Assembly: GCA_964423505.1 (NCBI GenBank)
Contig: CAYREX010000018.1
Span: 1-60,166 of the forward strand
DNA from: CAYREX01 sp964423505
Lineage (GTDB): Bacteria > Fermentibacterota > Fermentibacteria > Fermentibacterales > JCC-6
Reading direction: 5' to 3'
DNA length: 60,166 nucleotides
Shown: piece after piece, positions 8,314 to 15,155 of the stretch
Position numbering within the stretch: position 1 is the first letter of the stretch
Layout of the letters: each line of letters opens with the position of its first letter
Translations under genes and position numbers: made by a program
The notes under the pieces: generated by a model
Told to the model about the DNA's origin: nothing
What the model saw: only the letters and a program-made list of their open reading frames with translations
Database searches by the model: none

Positions 8314-9087
8314 TCACCAGAGGAAGCGGACGCCCCAGAAGCTCCTGCCGGCGAGTGAGCGGAAGGGCTGCGTGTCGCTGAGGTAGTCGGTCAGGTACGC
8401 CTCGAACGCGCCGAAGGGCGCCTCGTAGTGGGTGTAGAGCTCCATCCACTGCCTGTTGGTCACGTCGCCGCTCTCGTGGAAGTAGAGGTCGAGGTGGTAG
8501 CGCAGCCCGGCCGTCCAGTCCCTGAAGCCGACGCCCCTCAGGTCCGTCTCGCCGTGCATCGACCAGTCGAAGTCGTGACCCTGCTGGAAGGAGGGGCCGG
8601 TTGGCGTGTAGACGCCCAGGCTCAGCCAGCCGTCCGGCCAGCCGGAGGGGAGAGGCTCGAAGCCCTCGGAGAACTCGGGGGGCGGGTCCTCGAGGACGAC
8701 CCCCAGCTTCAGGTTGTTCATGTACTCGGAGAGGGTGTCCGACTGGTCGATGTTGTGGAAGCACTCGTGGTCGGAGTAGAGCCTGAGGAGGACCGGCTCC
8801 AGCCTGTAGCCGAACTGCGTGGAGAGCCGCCAGTGCCCGCCGTAGAGGTTGAAGAGCATCACCGGGTTGTTCCAGTTCACGCCCATGAACGTGTCGAACT
8901 GGTGGCCGATGCCCCAGGAGAAGTCACCGATGCGCAGGACCGTTATGTCGACGCCGATGCTGCCGAAGATGTAGTGGGCGATGTCCTGCTGGAAGAAGCT
9001 GTGGGCGTCCAGCATCCCGTCGGTCTCCATGGGGAACTCCAGCGGGGCGATCAGCAGGGCCAGCGCCAGTAGCGAGGTCGAAGCCAT
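8314..9087 (-). CDS. Predicted outer membrane beta-barrel protein, unknown function
   Basis: The product is 257 aa. An N-terminal signal peptide (TSLLALALLIAPLEF) is followed by alternating amphipathic strands rich in aromatic residues, such as MLFNLYGGHWRLSTQFGY and FWGVRFLW at the very end; a terminal aromatic is typical of outer membrane barrels. I do not recognise the family with certainty; DUF1207-like proteins are a possible comparison. It is the last gene of a trxA-trxB-disulfide oxidoreductase operon, nine bases after the preceding stop. That placement may be chance or may link it to exported thiol chemistry; it has a single cysteine near residue 108, so it is not an obvious redox substrate. 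Confidence 0.6.
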   Translation of the reverse strand: MASTSLLALALLIAPLEFPMETDGMLDAHSFFQQDIAHYIFGSIGVDITVLRIGDFSWGIGHQFDTFMGVNWNNPVMLFNLYGGHWRLSTQFGYRLEPVLLRLYSDHECFHNIDQSDTLSEYMNNLKLGVVLEDPPPEFSEGFEPLPSGWPDGWLSLGVYTPTGPSFQQGHDFDWSMHGETDLRGVGFRDWTAGLRYHLDLYFHESGDVTNRQWMELYTHYEAPFGAFEAYLTDYLSDTQPFRSLAGRSFWGVRFLW

Positions 9088-9096
9088 GGCCGCCTC

Positions 9097-9783
9097 TCAG
9101 TCCGCTGCAAGACCGAGCAGGTCGACCTCGGTCTCTCCTCCGGCCTCCATCGCCCGGGAGAGCGCCTTCGCGAGCCTCGGCTCCGGTAGGGCCCCCTCCG
9201 CATAGAGACGGTCGTTGACCACCGTCCTGGGGACTCCCTGGACCCGGTAGCGGGCCGATATCTCCGGGAACTCCTGCGCCTCGTAGACCGACGCCCTGAC
9301 GTGCTCGGAGTACCTGGCCATCCTGGTGGCCAGGACGGCCGAGGCGGGGCAGTAGGGACACTCGGGCGTGACGAAGACCTTCATCTCCAGGTCCTCCTCC
9401 AGCCGGTCCAGGAAGCTCCTCATCTCCTCCCCGAGCGGCTCCTCCTCGCCGCCCGCGTCCACTATGCAGGTCAGGAGGGAGGTGAACTCGTATCCCGAGG
9501 GGGTGCCGACGAAACGGACCCGGCCGTGGCCCTCCGCGGAGACGATGATGGTGGGGACGGCGTCGACGTCCATCTCCGCCGCCTTCTCCCCGTCGGTCTC
9601 CGGGTTGTGCATCCGGACCCGGAGCCTGTCGGAGAGCGTGTCCAGCTCCCTCAGTATCTTCTCCGTATCGGGGCAGGTGGGGCAGTCGATGGTCCTGGTG
9701 AAGACGTCTATGCGCACGTTCCGGACCAGCGCCCCGAATATCCTGGTGACCTCTTTCGCGTCCTTGTCAGAGAGCATTGCCAT
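9097..9783 (-). CDS. Protein disulfide oxidoreductase with two thioredoxin folds (PDO-like)
   Basis: The product is 228 aa with no signal peptide. It has two thioredoxin-like units, each with an active-site pair: CPTC at residues 34-37 and CPYC at 142-145. Each unit has a later VP turn (VPTI at 76, VPRT) consistent with the cis-proline. This is the layout of PDO/glutaredoxin-like proteins (TIGR02187-type), best known from archaea and thermophiles, where they catalyse cytosolic disulfide exchange and are reduced by a thioredoxin reductase. A reductase gene sits directly upstream (ends 9805), supporting a three-protein relay. GGAGG precedes the ATG at 9783. Confidence 0.85.
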   Translation of the reverse strand: MAMLSDKDAKEVTRIFGALVRNVRIDVFTRTIDCPTCPDTEKILRELDTLSDRLRVRMHNPETDGEKAAEMDVDAVPTIIVSAEGHGRVRFVGTPSGYEFTSLLTCIVDAGGEEEPLGEEMRSFLDRLEEDLEMKVFVTPECPYCPASAVLATRMARYSEHVRASVYEAQEFPEISARYRVQGVPRTVVNDRLYAEGALPEPRLAKALSRAMEAGGETEVDLLGLAAD

Positions 9784-9804
9784 GCAGGTGGACCTCCGTG
9801 GTCA

Positions 9805-10770
9805 TCAGCGCTGGAGCAGCTCGAAGGCGGCTGTTGCCGCCCTTGCGCCGTCAGCGGCTGCGGTGATTATCTGCCGGAGGGGATTGTCGGTCACGTCTCC
9901 GGCCGCGAAGACCCGCTCGTCCGAGGTCCTCACGATGTCATCGGTCCTCACCGTACCGTCCTCGTTGAGGGCCACGAGACCTTCGAACGGCCCGGTGGCC
10001 GGCTTCCTGCCGACGTATATGAAGACGCCGTCGACCGGCAGCTCCCTCTCGCCCTCCGGGGTGTCCAGTACGACGGAGCCTACGCCGTCACCCTCCGGCG
10101 TACCCCTTATCTCCCTCAGGGTAGAGCTCCAGGCGATGCTGCAGTTCCCGCAACTCTCGAATCGGCGCGCCACGACCGGCTCGGCCCGCAGGGCGTCCCT
10201 CCTGTGGACCAGCGTCACCTCCGAGGCGAAACCGGCCAGGTGGAGGCCCTCCTTCACGGCGCTGTCGCCTCCGCCCACCACCAGAACCCGCTGCCCCTTG
10301 AAGAAGGGGGCGTCGCAGGTGGCGCAGTAGCTCACGCCCCTGCCGTAGAACCTGTCCTCTCCGGGGACGCCCAGCTTCCGGGGGGCTGCTCCGGTGGCGA
10401 TTATCAGGCTCCTGCAGAGGATCTCGCCGGAGTCCGTCTTCAGCCGCAGCCTGCCGTCCTCGGCCGCCGAGGCCCCGGCTACGCTCTCCTGTCGGAGCTC
10501 CGCGCCCCACCTGACGGCCTGCTCCCTCATCGTCGAGGCCAGCTCCCCGCCGCTCACGGTATCGTAGCCCGGGAAGTTCTCGACAAGAGCGGTCATGGCC
10601 GCCTGACCGCCCGGCTGGTAGCTCTCCAGCACCAGGTGGTCTATGCCGTAGCGTCCGGCGTAGATGGATGCCGAGAGGGCTGCCGGTCCGCCGCCGGCGA
10701 TGACAAGGTCCCTCTCCCCGTCCTCTACTCCCGAGCCGCCGACGAGCCCGGTGCGCAGGCTCAGCTCCAC
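9805..10770 (-). CDS. trxB: Thioredoxin reductase (NADPH, FAD)
   Basis: The product is 321 aa starting at GTG 10770, five bases after the trxA stop. It has an FAD-binding GGGPA at 26-30, the redox pair CATC at 149-152 within VSYCATCDAPFF, a second Rossmann motif VLVVGGGDSA near 162-171, and the C-terminal VFAAGDVTDN FAD motif. This is the standard low-molecular-weight bacterial TrxB. It would use NADPH to reduce the TrxA encoded upstream and plausibly the PDO-like protein downstream. The N-terminus is about 15 residues longer than usual before the first strand; no better in-frame start codon was seen. Confidence 0.95.
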   Translation of the reverse strand: MELSLRTGLVGGSGVEDGERDLVIAGGGPAALSASIYAGRYGIDHLVLESYQPGGQAAMTALVENFPGYDTVSGGELASTMREQAVRWGAELRQESVAGASAAEDGRLRLKTDSGEILCRSLIIATGAAPRKLGVPGEDRFYGRGVSYCATCDAPFFKGQRVLVVGGGDSAVKEGLHLAGFASEVTLVHRRDALRAEPVVARRFESCGNCSIAWSSTLREIRGTPEGDGVGSVVLDTPEGERELPVDGVFIYVGRKPATGPFEGLVALNEDGTVRTDDIVRTSDERVFAAGDVTDNPLRQIITAAADGARAATAAFELLQR

Positions 10771-10775
10771 GGTCG

Positions 10776-11111
10776 CTACCCGAGGTGCTTGGAGACGAGA
10801 CCCTCCAGGTGGCTCTCCAGGTCTCCCTTGTCGCGGAATCCGACCATCCGGTCGATCTCCTCGCCGTCATGGAAGACGATGAGGGTGGGGACCCCGCGTA
10901 TGCCGAAGCGGGAGGACTCCGCCTGGCTCTCGTCGACGTCGACGCTGTAGAAGCTGACCTTGCCCTCCATGCTCTCGGATACCTTCTCCAGCACCGGCTC
11001 TATCATCTTGCAGGGTCCGCACCAGGTCGCGCCGAAATCGATGAGGCTGAGGGCCTCCTTCTCCTTCGTTACCTCGGCTATCTGGCTGCCAGCTATCCTC
11101 CTGACGGGCAT
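10776..11111 (-). CDS. trxA: Thioredoxin
   Basis: The product is 111 aa. The active site WCGPC is at residues 30-34 and the cis-proline turn is GVPTLIVF. A strong ribosome site (AAAGGAGGG) lies just upstream of ATG 11111. It has no signal peptide, so it is a cytosolic disulfide reductase for ribonucleotide reductase and others. It heads the minus-strand operon trxA-trxB-PDO-outer membrane protein. I see no convincing promoter in the 200 bases before it. Confidence 0.95.
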   Translation of the reverse strand: MPVRRIAGSQIAEVTKEKEALSLIDFGATWCGPCKMIEPVLEKVSESMEGKVSFYSVDVDESQAESSRFGIRGVPTLIVFHDGEEIDRMVGFRDKGDLESHLEGLVSKHLG

Positions 11112-11313
11112 GGTGCCCTCCTTTCTGGTTCTGCCGGTCCTAGAAGCATGTTGCATGCCACGCCCCCGCTGCAAGTGAACCTCCCTGCGGAGCAACCGGA
11201 TGTGGCTTTGCTGCCTGCTGGCGGGCCGCTCCCCGAAGCTGCCGCCGGGCATATTGGCGCTACGGTCTTGCCCCCCGCTGCGCCGGTGGCATATTGCCCG
11301 CGGGAGGTGCTGA

Positions 11314-12402
11314 ATGCTTACTCTGCCGCTGCTCCTGCTCTCGATATCGCTCTCCGCCCGGGCGACCGGACTGCCGGGTACCCTGCTGGACGCTGTCCCC
11401 TCCGGGGAGGGGGGGGCGTGGGCGGCCCTGCTCGGGGAGGCTCCCTCGACGCTCCCGGGGGAGGGGGTGCCCGTCCTGCTCTGCCCGGTCCTCCCGGACG
11501 GGGAGGTGCTGCCTCCGGAGACCCTCGGCGTTGTGAGGTCCGACGCCGGCTCCTGCAGGCTGGCCCCCCTCCCGGGCGGCGGGGTGGCAGCCGCAGTGGA
11601 GGTGGGGCTCGGGTACACCGCCGTCAGGCTGGTCCGGCTTGAGCCGGACCTCTCCGTCTCGTGGGAGGTCCTGCAGGACTCGCTCTGCTACGACGCCCCC
11701 TTCGCGCTGGAGTACCTCGAGGACGGCTCTCTGCTGCTGGGATGGGACTCCTGGTCCGGCTCCCGCGGCCTCTGGGTACTGCGGGCCGGGCCGGACGGGG
11801 AGGTCTCGTGGCGCGCCTTCGCGCTGCCTACCATGCACCCGATGACCTGCATGCTGTGGCCCGCTCCGGACGGTGGGTGCCTGGTCCTCGGGCATCCGGC
11901 TGCCTGCTACGACACCGTAGCCGTCAGGCTGGACGGCTCGGGCAGAAGGGTCGACGCCTGGACGGCCGACGGCCTCGGGCTCCCGACCATGAGCGAGCCG
12001 GTAGCCGCCACCGTCTCCGGAGGGGTAATCATCTCCACCTGGCTGTCAGAGGGGGAGGAGGGCGGGAGCGAGCTGCTGGCGGTCACCATGCTGGAGGGCG
12101 GCCGCTCCGGCTCCTCCCGCTTGATCCCGCTGCCGGAGGGTCTTTCGGTCGAGTCGGTGTACGGGGCGCCGGGCGGTCTGCTGATCGCGCTCGGGACCGA
12201 CGGTGCCGGCCGTGGAGCGGTCGCCCTGGAAAAGCCGGGGGGCGGATGGGCGACCATGCACGCCGGCGGTGACATCCTGCCGCGCACTGCCTCCGTCGGC
12301 GACGGCGTGCTGGTGGTGGGCGGCGAGACCGGGGAGGGAGGAGCCGGCCTGGTCGGCCTGCTGGAGGACGGCTCCGCAGCCTTCCGGGCCGGGGCTCAGT
12401 AG
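11314..12402 (+). CDS. Exported beta-propeller-like protein, unknown function
   Basis: The product is 362 aa. ATG 11314 follows GGGAGGTGCTGA and opens directly with a signal peptide (LTLPLLLLSISLSARA). The mature part is a series of short beta-rich repeats with alternating D-G and W motifs (YLEDGSLLLGWDSW, PAPDGGCLVLG, LVGLLEDGS), the look of a six- or seven-bladed propeller such as found in FCB exported proteins. There is no enzyme motif and no C-terminal sorting domain. The last 7 bases overlap the convergent gene ending at 12396. CATATTGCC (near 11290) precedes the gene as a possible -10. Confidence 0.55.
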   Translation: MLTLPLLLLSISLSARATGLPGTLLDAVPSGEGGAWAALLGEAPSTLPGEGVPVLLCPVLPDGEVLPPETLGVVRSDAGSCRLAPLPGGGVAAAVEVGLGYTAVRLVRLEPDLSVSWEVLQDSLCYDAPFALEYLEDGSLLLGWDSWSGSRGLWVLRAGPDGEVSWRAFALPTMHPMTCMLWPAPDGGCLVLGHPAACYDTVAVRLDGSGRRVDAWTADGLGLPTMSEPVAATVSGGVIISTWLSEGEEGGSELLAVTMLEGGRSGSSRLIPLPEGLSVESVYGAPGGLLIALGTDGAGRGAVALEKPGGGWATMHAGGDILPRTASVGDGVLVVGGETGEGGAGLVGLLEDGSAAFRAGAQ

Positions 12403-13829
12403 GCGCCGCGCCGGCTGAGTATGGCCGGTACGGTAAGCAGGAGCAGGGAGACGTCCATCCATATGGACCAGTTGTCGACGTAGTAGAGGTCCAGCTTGAC
12501 CATCTCGTTGAAGGTCAGGCTGCTCCTGCCGGATATCTGCCATACCCCGGTTATGCCCGGAACGGTCTGAAGGCGCTTCATCTGTCGCTCCGAGTACTCG
12601 CTGACCTCCTCGGGGAGCGGCGGCCGGGGGCCGACGAGGCTCATGCTGCCGGTGATGACGTTCAGCAGCTGCGGGAGCTCGTCCAGGCTCCATCGTCTCA
12701 GTATCCTGCCGACCCCGGTGACCCTCGGGTCGGACCGCATCTTGAAGAGCGGCCCGCTGGACTCGTTCAGACCGAGCAGCTCCTTCTTCTCCCTGTCGGC
12801 ACCCCTGCGCATCGACCTGAACTTCACCATCCGGAAGCGTCTGTTGTCCCTGCCCAGCCGGGTCTGCAGGTAGAAGACGGGGAAGCCGGAGTCCACGACT
12901 ATGCAGATCGAGACGACCAGCCCGAGCGGCAGCAGCAGGACGAAGGCGGGAACGGCCACCGCCAGGTCCATGGCCCTCTTCAGCAGCCTCCTGCTCCCCG
13001 AGAGGGGGGGAGGGGCCGACTCTATCATCGTGGTGCCGCCGAGGTGGACTATCCTGGTCGTGAGGCTCACCAGGTCGAAGACGTCTGCGGCCAGCTTGTA
13101 CTGGATGCCCTCCTGCTCGCACCTGTAGATGATGGCCGCGGTGCTCTCCCGGGTGAGTCCCCTCTCTGTGATTATCAGCTCGTCCACCCCCAGCTCATCC
13201 ATCCGACCGAACATGGGGGCCAGGCCGTCCGCTCCCCCTTCGGTGTCAGGGGCCCCTCCGCCCGGTACCGAGCCGAACCTGGCGACCACCTCGTAGGGGA
13301 CGGTGGCCCTCGTCCTCATGAACTCCGCCACCTCCTCCGTCTCCCTGCCGCTGCCCAGGAGGGCGACCCGCGTGGCCCTGCCCCTCCTGAGAGCGATGCT
13401 CCGGGAGAGCCTGTGGAAGAGCCAGTGCCAGCAGGCGACCGAGAGCGATGCCGCCGGGAAGGCGAAGACGAGCACGAACCTGGAGAAGAGCAGCTGCCGA
13501 GTGGCGAACGTGAAGGCGAAGGTGACGAGCACCGCCATGAACGACGAACGCAGTATCCAGGCCAGCTCCTCTATCTGGGCCAGCCCGTAGACCTCCCTGT
13601 AGACGCCGAAGGCCTGGAGCATGAGCACCTCGATGAGACCCATGACCGCTCCGGAGATGACGTACTGCCATATGTCCAGCCGGAACCCGCCGGGGAGCCC
13701 CAGCTGTCCTTCCAGCACGCCCGCCAGCAGGAAGTGCCTTACCCAGAACCCCAGCAGGAAGACGCCTATCACCAGCACCAGGTCGCCCAGAGGGAGCAGC
13801 ACCGCCGAGCCGGGAGTCCTCCTCCTCAC
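12396..13829 (-). CDS. Polyprenyl glycosylphosphotransferase (initiating sugar transferase)
   Basis: The product is 477 aa from GTG 13829, which overlaps the upstream stop (GTGA). The N-terminal half has four to five membrane helices and a CoA-binding-like domain with a Rossmann segment (RVALLGSGRETEEVAEFM). The C-terminal ~200 residues are a bacterial sugar transferase domain (PF02397): KRAMDLAV helix, FRMVKFRSMR, LRRWSLDELPQLLNV, MSLVGPRPPLPEE and GITGVWQISGR. These enzymes move a sugar-1-phosphate from a nucleotide sugar to undecaprenyl phosphate to start O-antigen or exopolysaccharide synthesis. It is coupled to a glycosyltransferase that could add the next sugar. Confidence 0.92.
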   Translation of the reverse strand: MRRRTPGSAVLLPLGDLVLVIGVFLLGFWVRHFLLAGVLEGQLGLPGGFRLDIWQYVISGAVMGLIEVLMLQAFGVYREVYGLAQIEELAWILRSSFMAVLVTFAFTFATRQLLFSRFVLVFAFPAASLSVACWHWLFHRLSRSIALRRGRATRVALLGSGRETEEVAEFMRTRATVPYEVVARFGSVPGGGAPDTEGGADGLAPMFGRMDELGVDELIITERGLTRESTAAIIYRCEQEGIQYKLAADVFDLVSLTTRIVHLGGTTMIESAPPPLSGSRRLLKRAMDLAVAVPAFVLLLPLGLVVSICIVVDSGFPVFYLQTRLGRDNRRFRMVKFRSMRRGADREKKELLGLNESSGPLFKMRSDPRVTGVGRILRRWSLDELPQLLNVITGSMSLVGPRPPLPEEVSEYSERQMKRLQTVPGITGVWQISGRSSLTFNEMVKLDLYYVDNWSIWMDVSLLLLTVPAILSRRGAY

Positions 13830-14632
13830 CTGCCCACCACCCTGGAGGACGGGCCGAAGAGGGCGGAGGGATGGTCGCGGAAGAACCTGAGCATGCTGCG
13901 GAGGTGGACCAGCGTGGTCCTGCCGGGCAGACCGGCGCTGGCGCGCCTGCATACGTGCATGACCGAGGCCGAGGGGACGTACCAGACCTCGGAGCCGGAC
14001 CGCCAGGCCCGCACGCAGAGCTCCACATCCTCGAAGTAGAGAAAGTAGCGCTCGGACATCAGGCCGAACCTGGAGCGGCCGGAGGCGGTGACCCAGAGCG
14101 CCGCGCCGACCAGCCAGTCCGCCCTGGCGGGCCCCTCTCCGGATACCGGGTGCATGTGACGCCGGAGCCTGCCCCGGAACGGCCGGAGCCTGCCGAGGAA
14201 GGTCCTCCGGAGCGCGACGTCCAGGAGGGAGGGGACCGTCCTGGCGCTGGACTGCACACGGCCGTGGCCGTCCAGCATCCTCGGGCCCAGCACCCCCGCA
14301 TCGGGGTGGTCGGCCTCGAAGCGGGCCAGCTCGCGGAGAGATCCGGGAAGGACCGTGGCGTCGGGGTTCAGGAAGAGGATGCTCCCGGAGGAGGTGCGGG
14401 AGGCGCCCAGGTTGTTGGCCCCGGCGAGACCGAGGTTCCGCTCAGAGCGGATGAGCCGGACGCCCGGCCTCGAGGCGGCCAGGGCGGCGGAGTCGTCCCG
14501 CGAGGCGTTGTCCACCACCACCACCTCGGCCGGGGAGTCGTCCTCCTCCCTGCCGAGCAGCGAGTCCAGGGATTCGCCGATCGTTCCCGCGCTGTTGTAG
14601 GTGGTGACGACCACCGCCAGGTCCAGGGTCAT
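13826..14632 (-). CDS. Family 2 glycosyltransferase (rhamnosyltransferase-like)
   Basis: The product is 268 aa. It starts with AVVVTTYNSAGTIGESLDSLL and has VVVVDNASRDDS, a NLGLAGANNLG loop and FLNPDATVLPGSL, the metal/nucleotide-binding DxD region of GT2 enzymes of the WbbL/rhamnosyl type. A late MSERYFLYFEDVELCVRAW helix holds the catalytic ED. It is a cytoplasmic, membrane-associated sugar transferase for surface polysaccharide. It is translationally coupled to the initiating transferase gene downstream. Confidence 0.92.
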   Translation of the reverse strand: MTLDLAVVVTTYNSAGTIGESLDSLLGREEDDSPAEVVVVDNASRDDSAALAASRPGVRLIRSERNLGLAGANNLGASRTSSGSILFLNPDATVLPGSLRELARFEADHPDAGVLGPRMLDGHGRVQSSARTVPSLLDVALRRTFLGRLRPFRGRLRRHMHPVSGEGPARADWLVGAALWVTASGRSRFGLMSERYFLYFEDVELCVRAWRSGSEVWYVPSASVMHVCRRASAGLPGRTTLVHLRSMLRFFRDHPSALFGPSSRVVGR

Positions 14633-14656
14633 GTGCTGAATAATAAGAGGGAGGGG

Positions 14657-14681
14657 GGGGACGGGGAGAGCCCCCGTCCCC
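14657..14681 (-). terminator. Terminator hairpin downstream of HU
   Basis: GGGGACGGGG (14657-14666) and CCCCGTCCCC (14672-14681) form a perfect 10-bp stem with a 5-base loop. On the minus strand it follows the HU stop (14696), and after a C-run there is CTCTTATTATT. It is a good intrinsic-terminator candidate and separates HU from the glycosyltransferase gene starting at 14632. Confidence 0.7.
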
Positions 14682-14695
14682 GAGCCCCCGGGTGT

Positions 14696-14968
14696 CTAAG
14701 AAACGCTGTCCTTGAGGCCCTTGCCTGCCTTGAAGTGCGGTACGGTCTTGGCGGGGTAGGTCATCTTCTCCTTCGTCATGGGATTGATGCCCTCCCGCGC
14801 GGACCGCTGCTTCACGGAGAATGTGCCGAAGCCAACCAGGCTGACCTTCGAGCCGTCAGACAGGCTCTTCTTGATGCCTTCGAGGAAGGCGTCTACCGCG
14901 ACGCCGGCCTGCTTCTTGGTGATGTCCGCCTCGGATGCCACGTGCGCTACGAGGTCCTTTTTAGTCAC
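14696..14968 (-). CDS. HU family DNA-binding protein
   Basis: The product is 90 aa. GTG 14968 gives the standard HU start (VTKKDLVAHVA) and follows AGGGGGTGATCAA, a strong ribosome site; the frame continues upstream but with no HU similarity. The HU/IHF signature GFGTFSVKQRSAREGINPMT is intact, including the beta-arm that wraps DNA. As a single gene with consensus promoter and terminator it is probably highly expressed, compacting the nucleoid. HU and IHF cannot be told apart by eye; with one gene visible, HU is more likely. Confidence 0.95.
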   Translation of the reverse strand: MTKKDLVAHVASEADITKKQAGVAVDAFLEGIKKSLSDGSKVSLVGFGTFSVKQRSAREGINPMTKEKMTYPAKTVPHFKAGKGLKDSVS

Positions 14969-14999
14969 TTGATCACCCCCTTTCCCTCGCTGTTGTTCA

Positions 15000-15028
15000 A
15001 GTGTAGGAGGCGATTGATGGATTGTCAA
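15000..15028 (-). promoter_or_regulatory. Strong sigma70-like promoter of the HU gene
   Basis: Read on the minus strand: TTGACA (15028-15023), a 17-base spacer, then TACACT (15005-15000). Transcription would start about 25 bases before the GTG at 14968. This is the clearest promoter in the window and shows that the organism uses ordinary sigma70 spacing rather than the Bacteroidota -33/-7 pattern. Confidence 0.75.
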
Positions 15029-15155
15029 GCCCCCGGGCCACTCGTATTCACGCGCGATTACCGCGCTGCTGCGCATCTCCGGGGGGCTCCGCCCCCTCTT
15101 CTCCCGGTTTATTCTGTAAAGTTATGATAGTTTTATGTATATCTCAGGCTCTATA

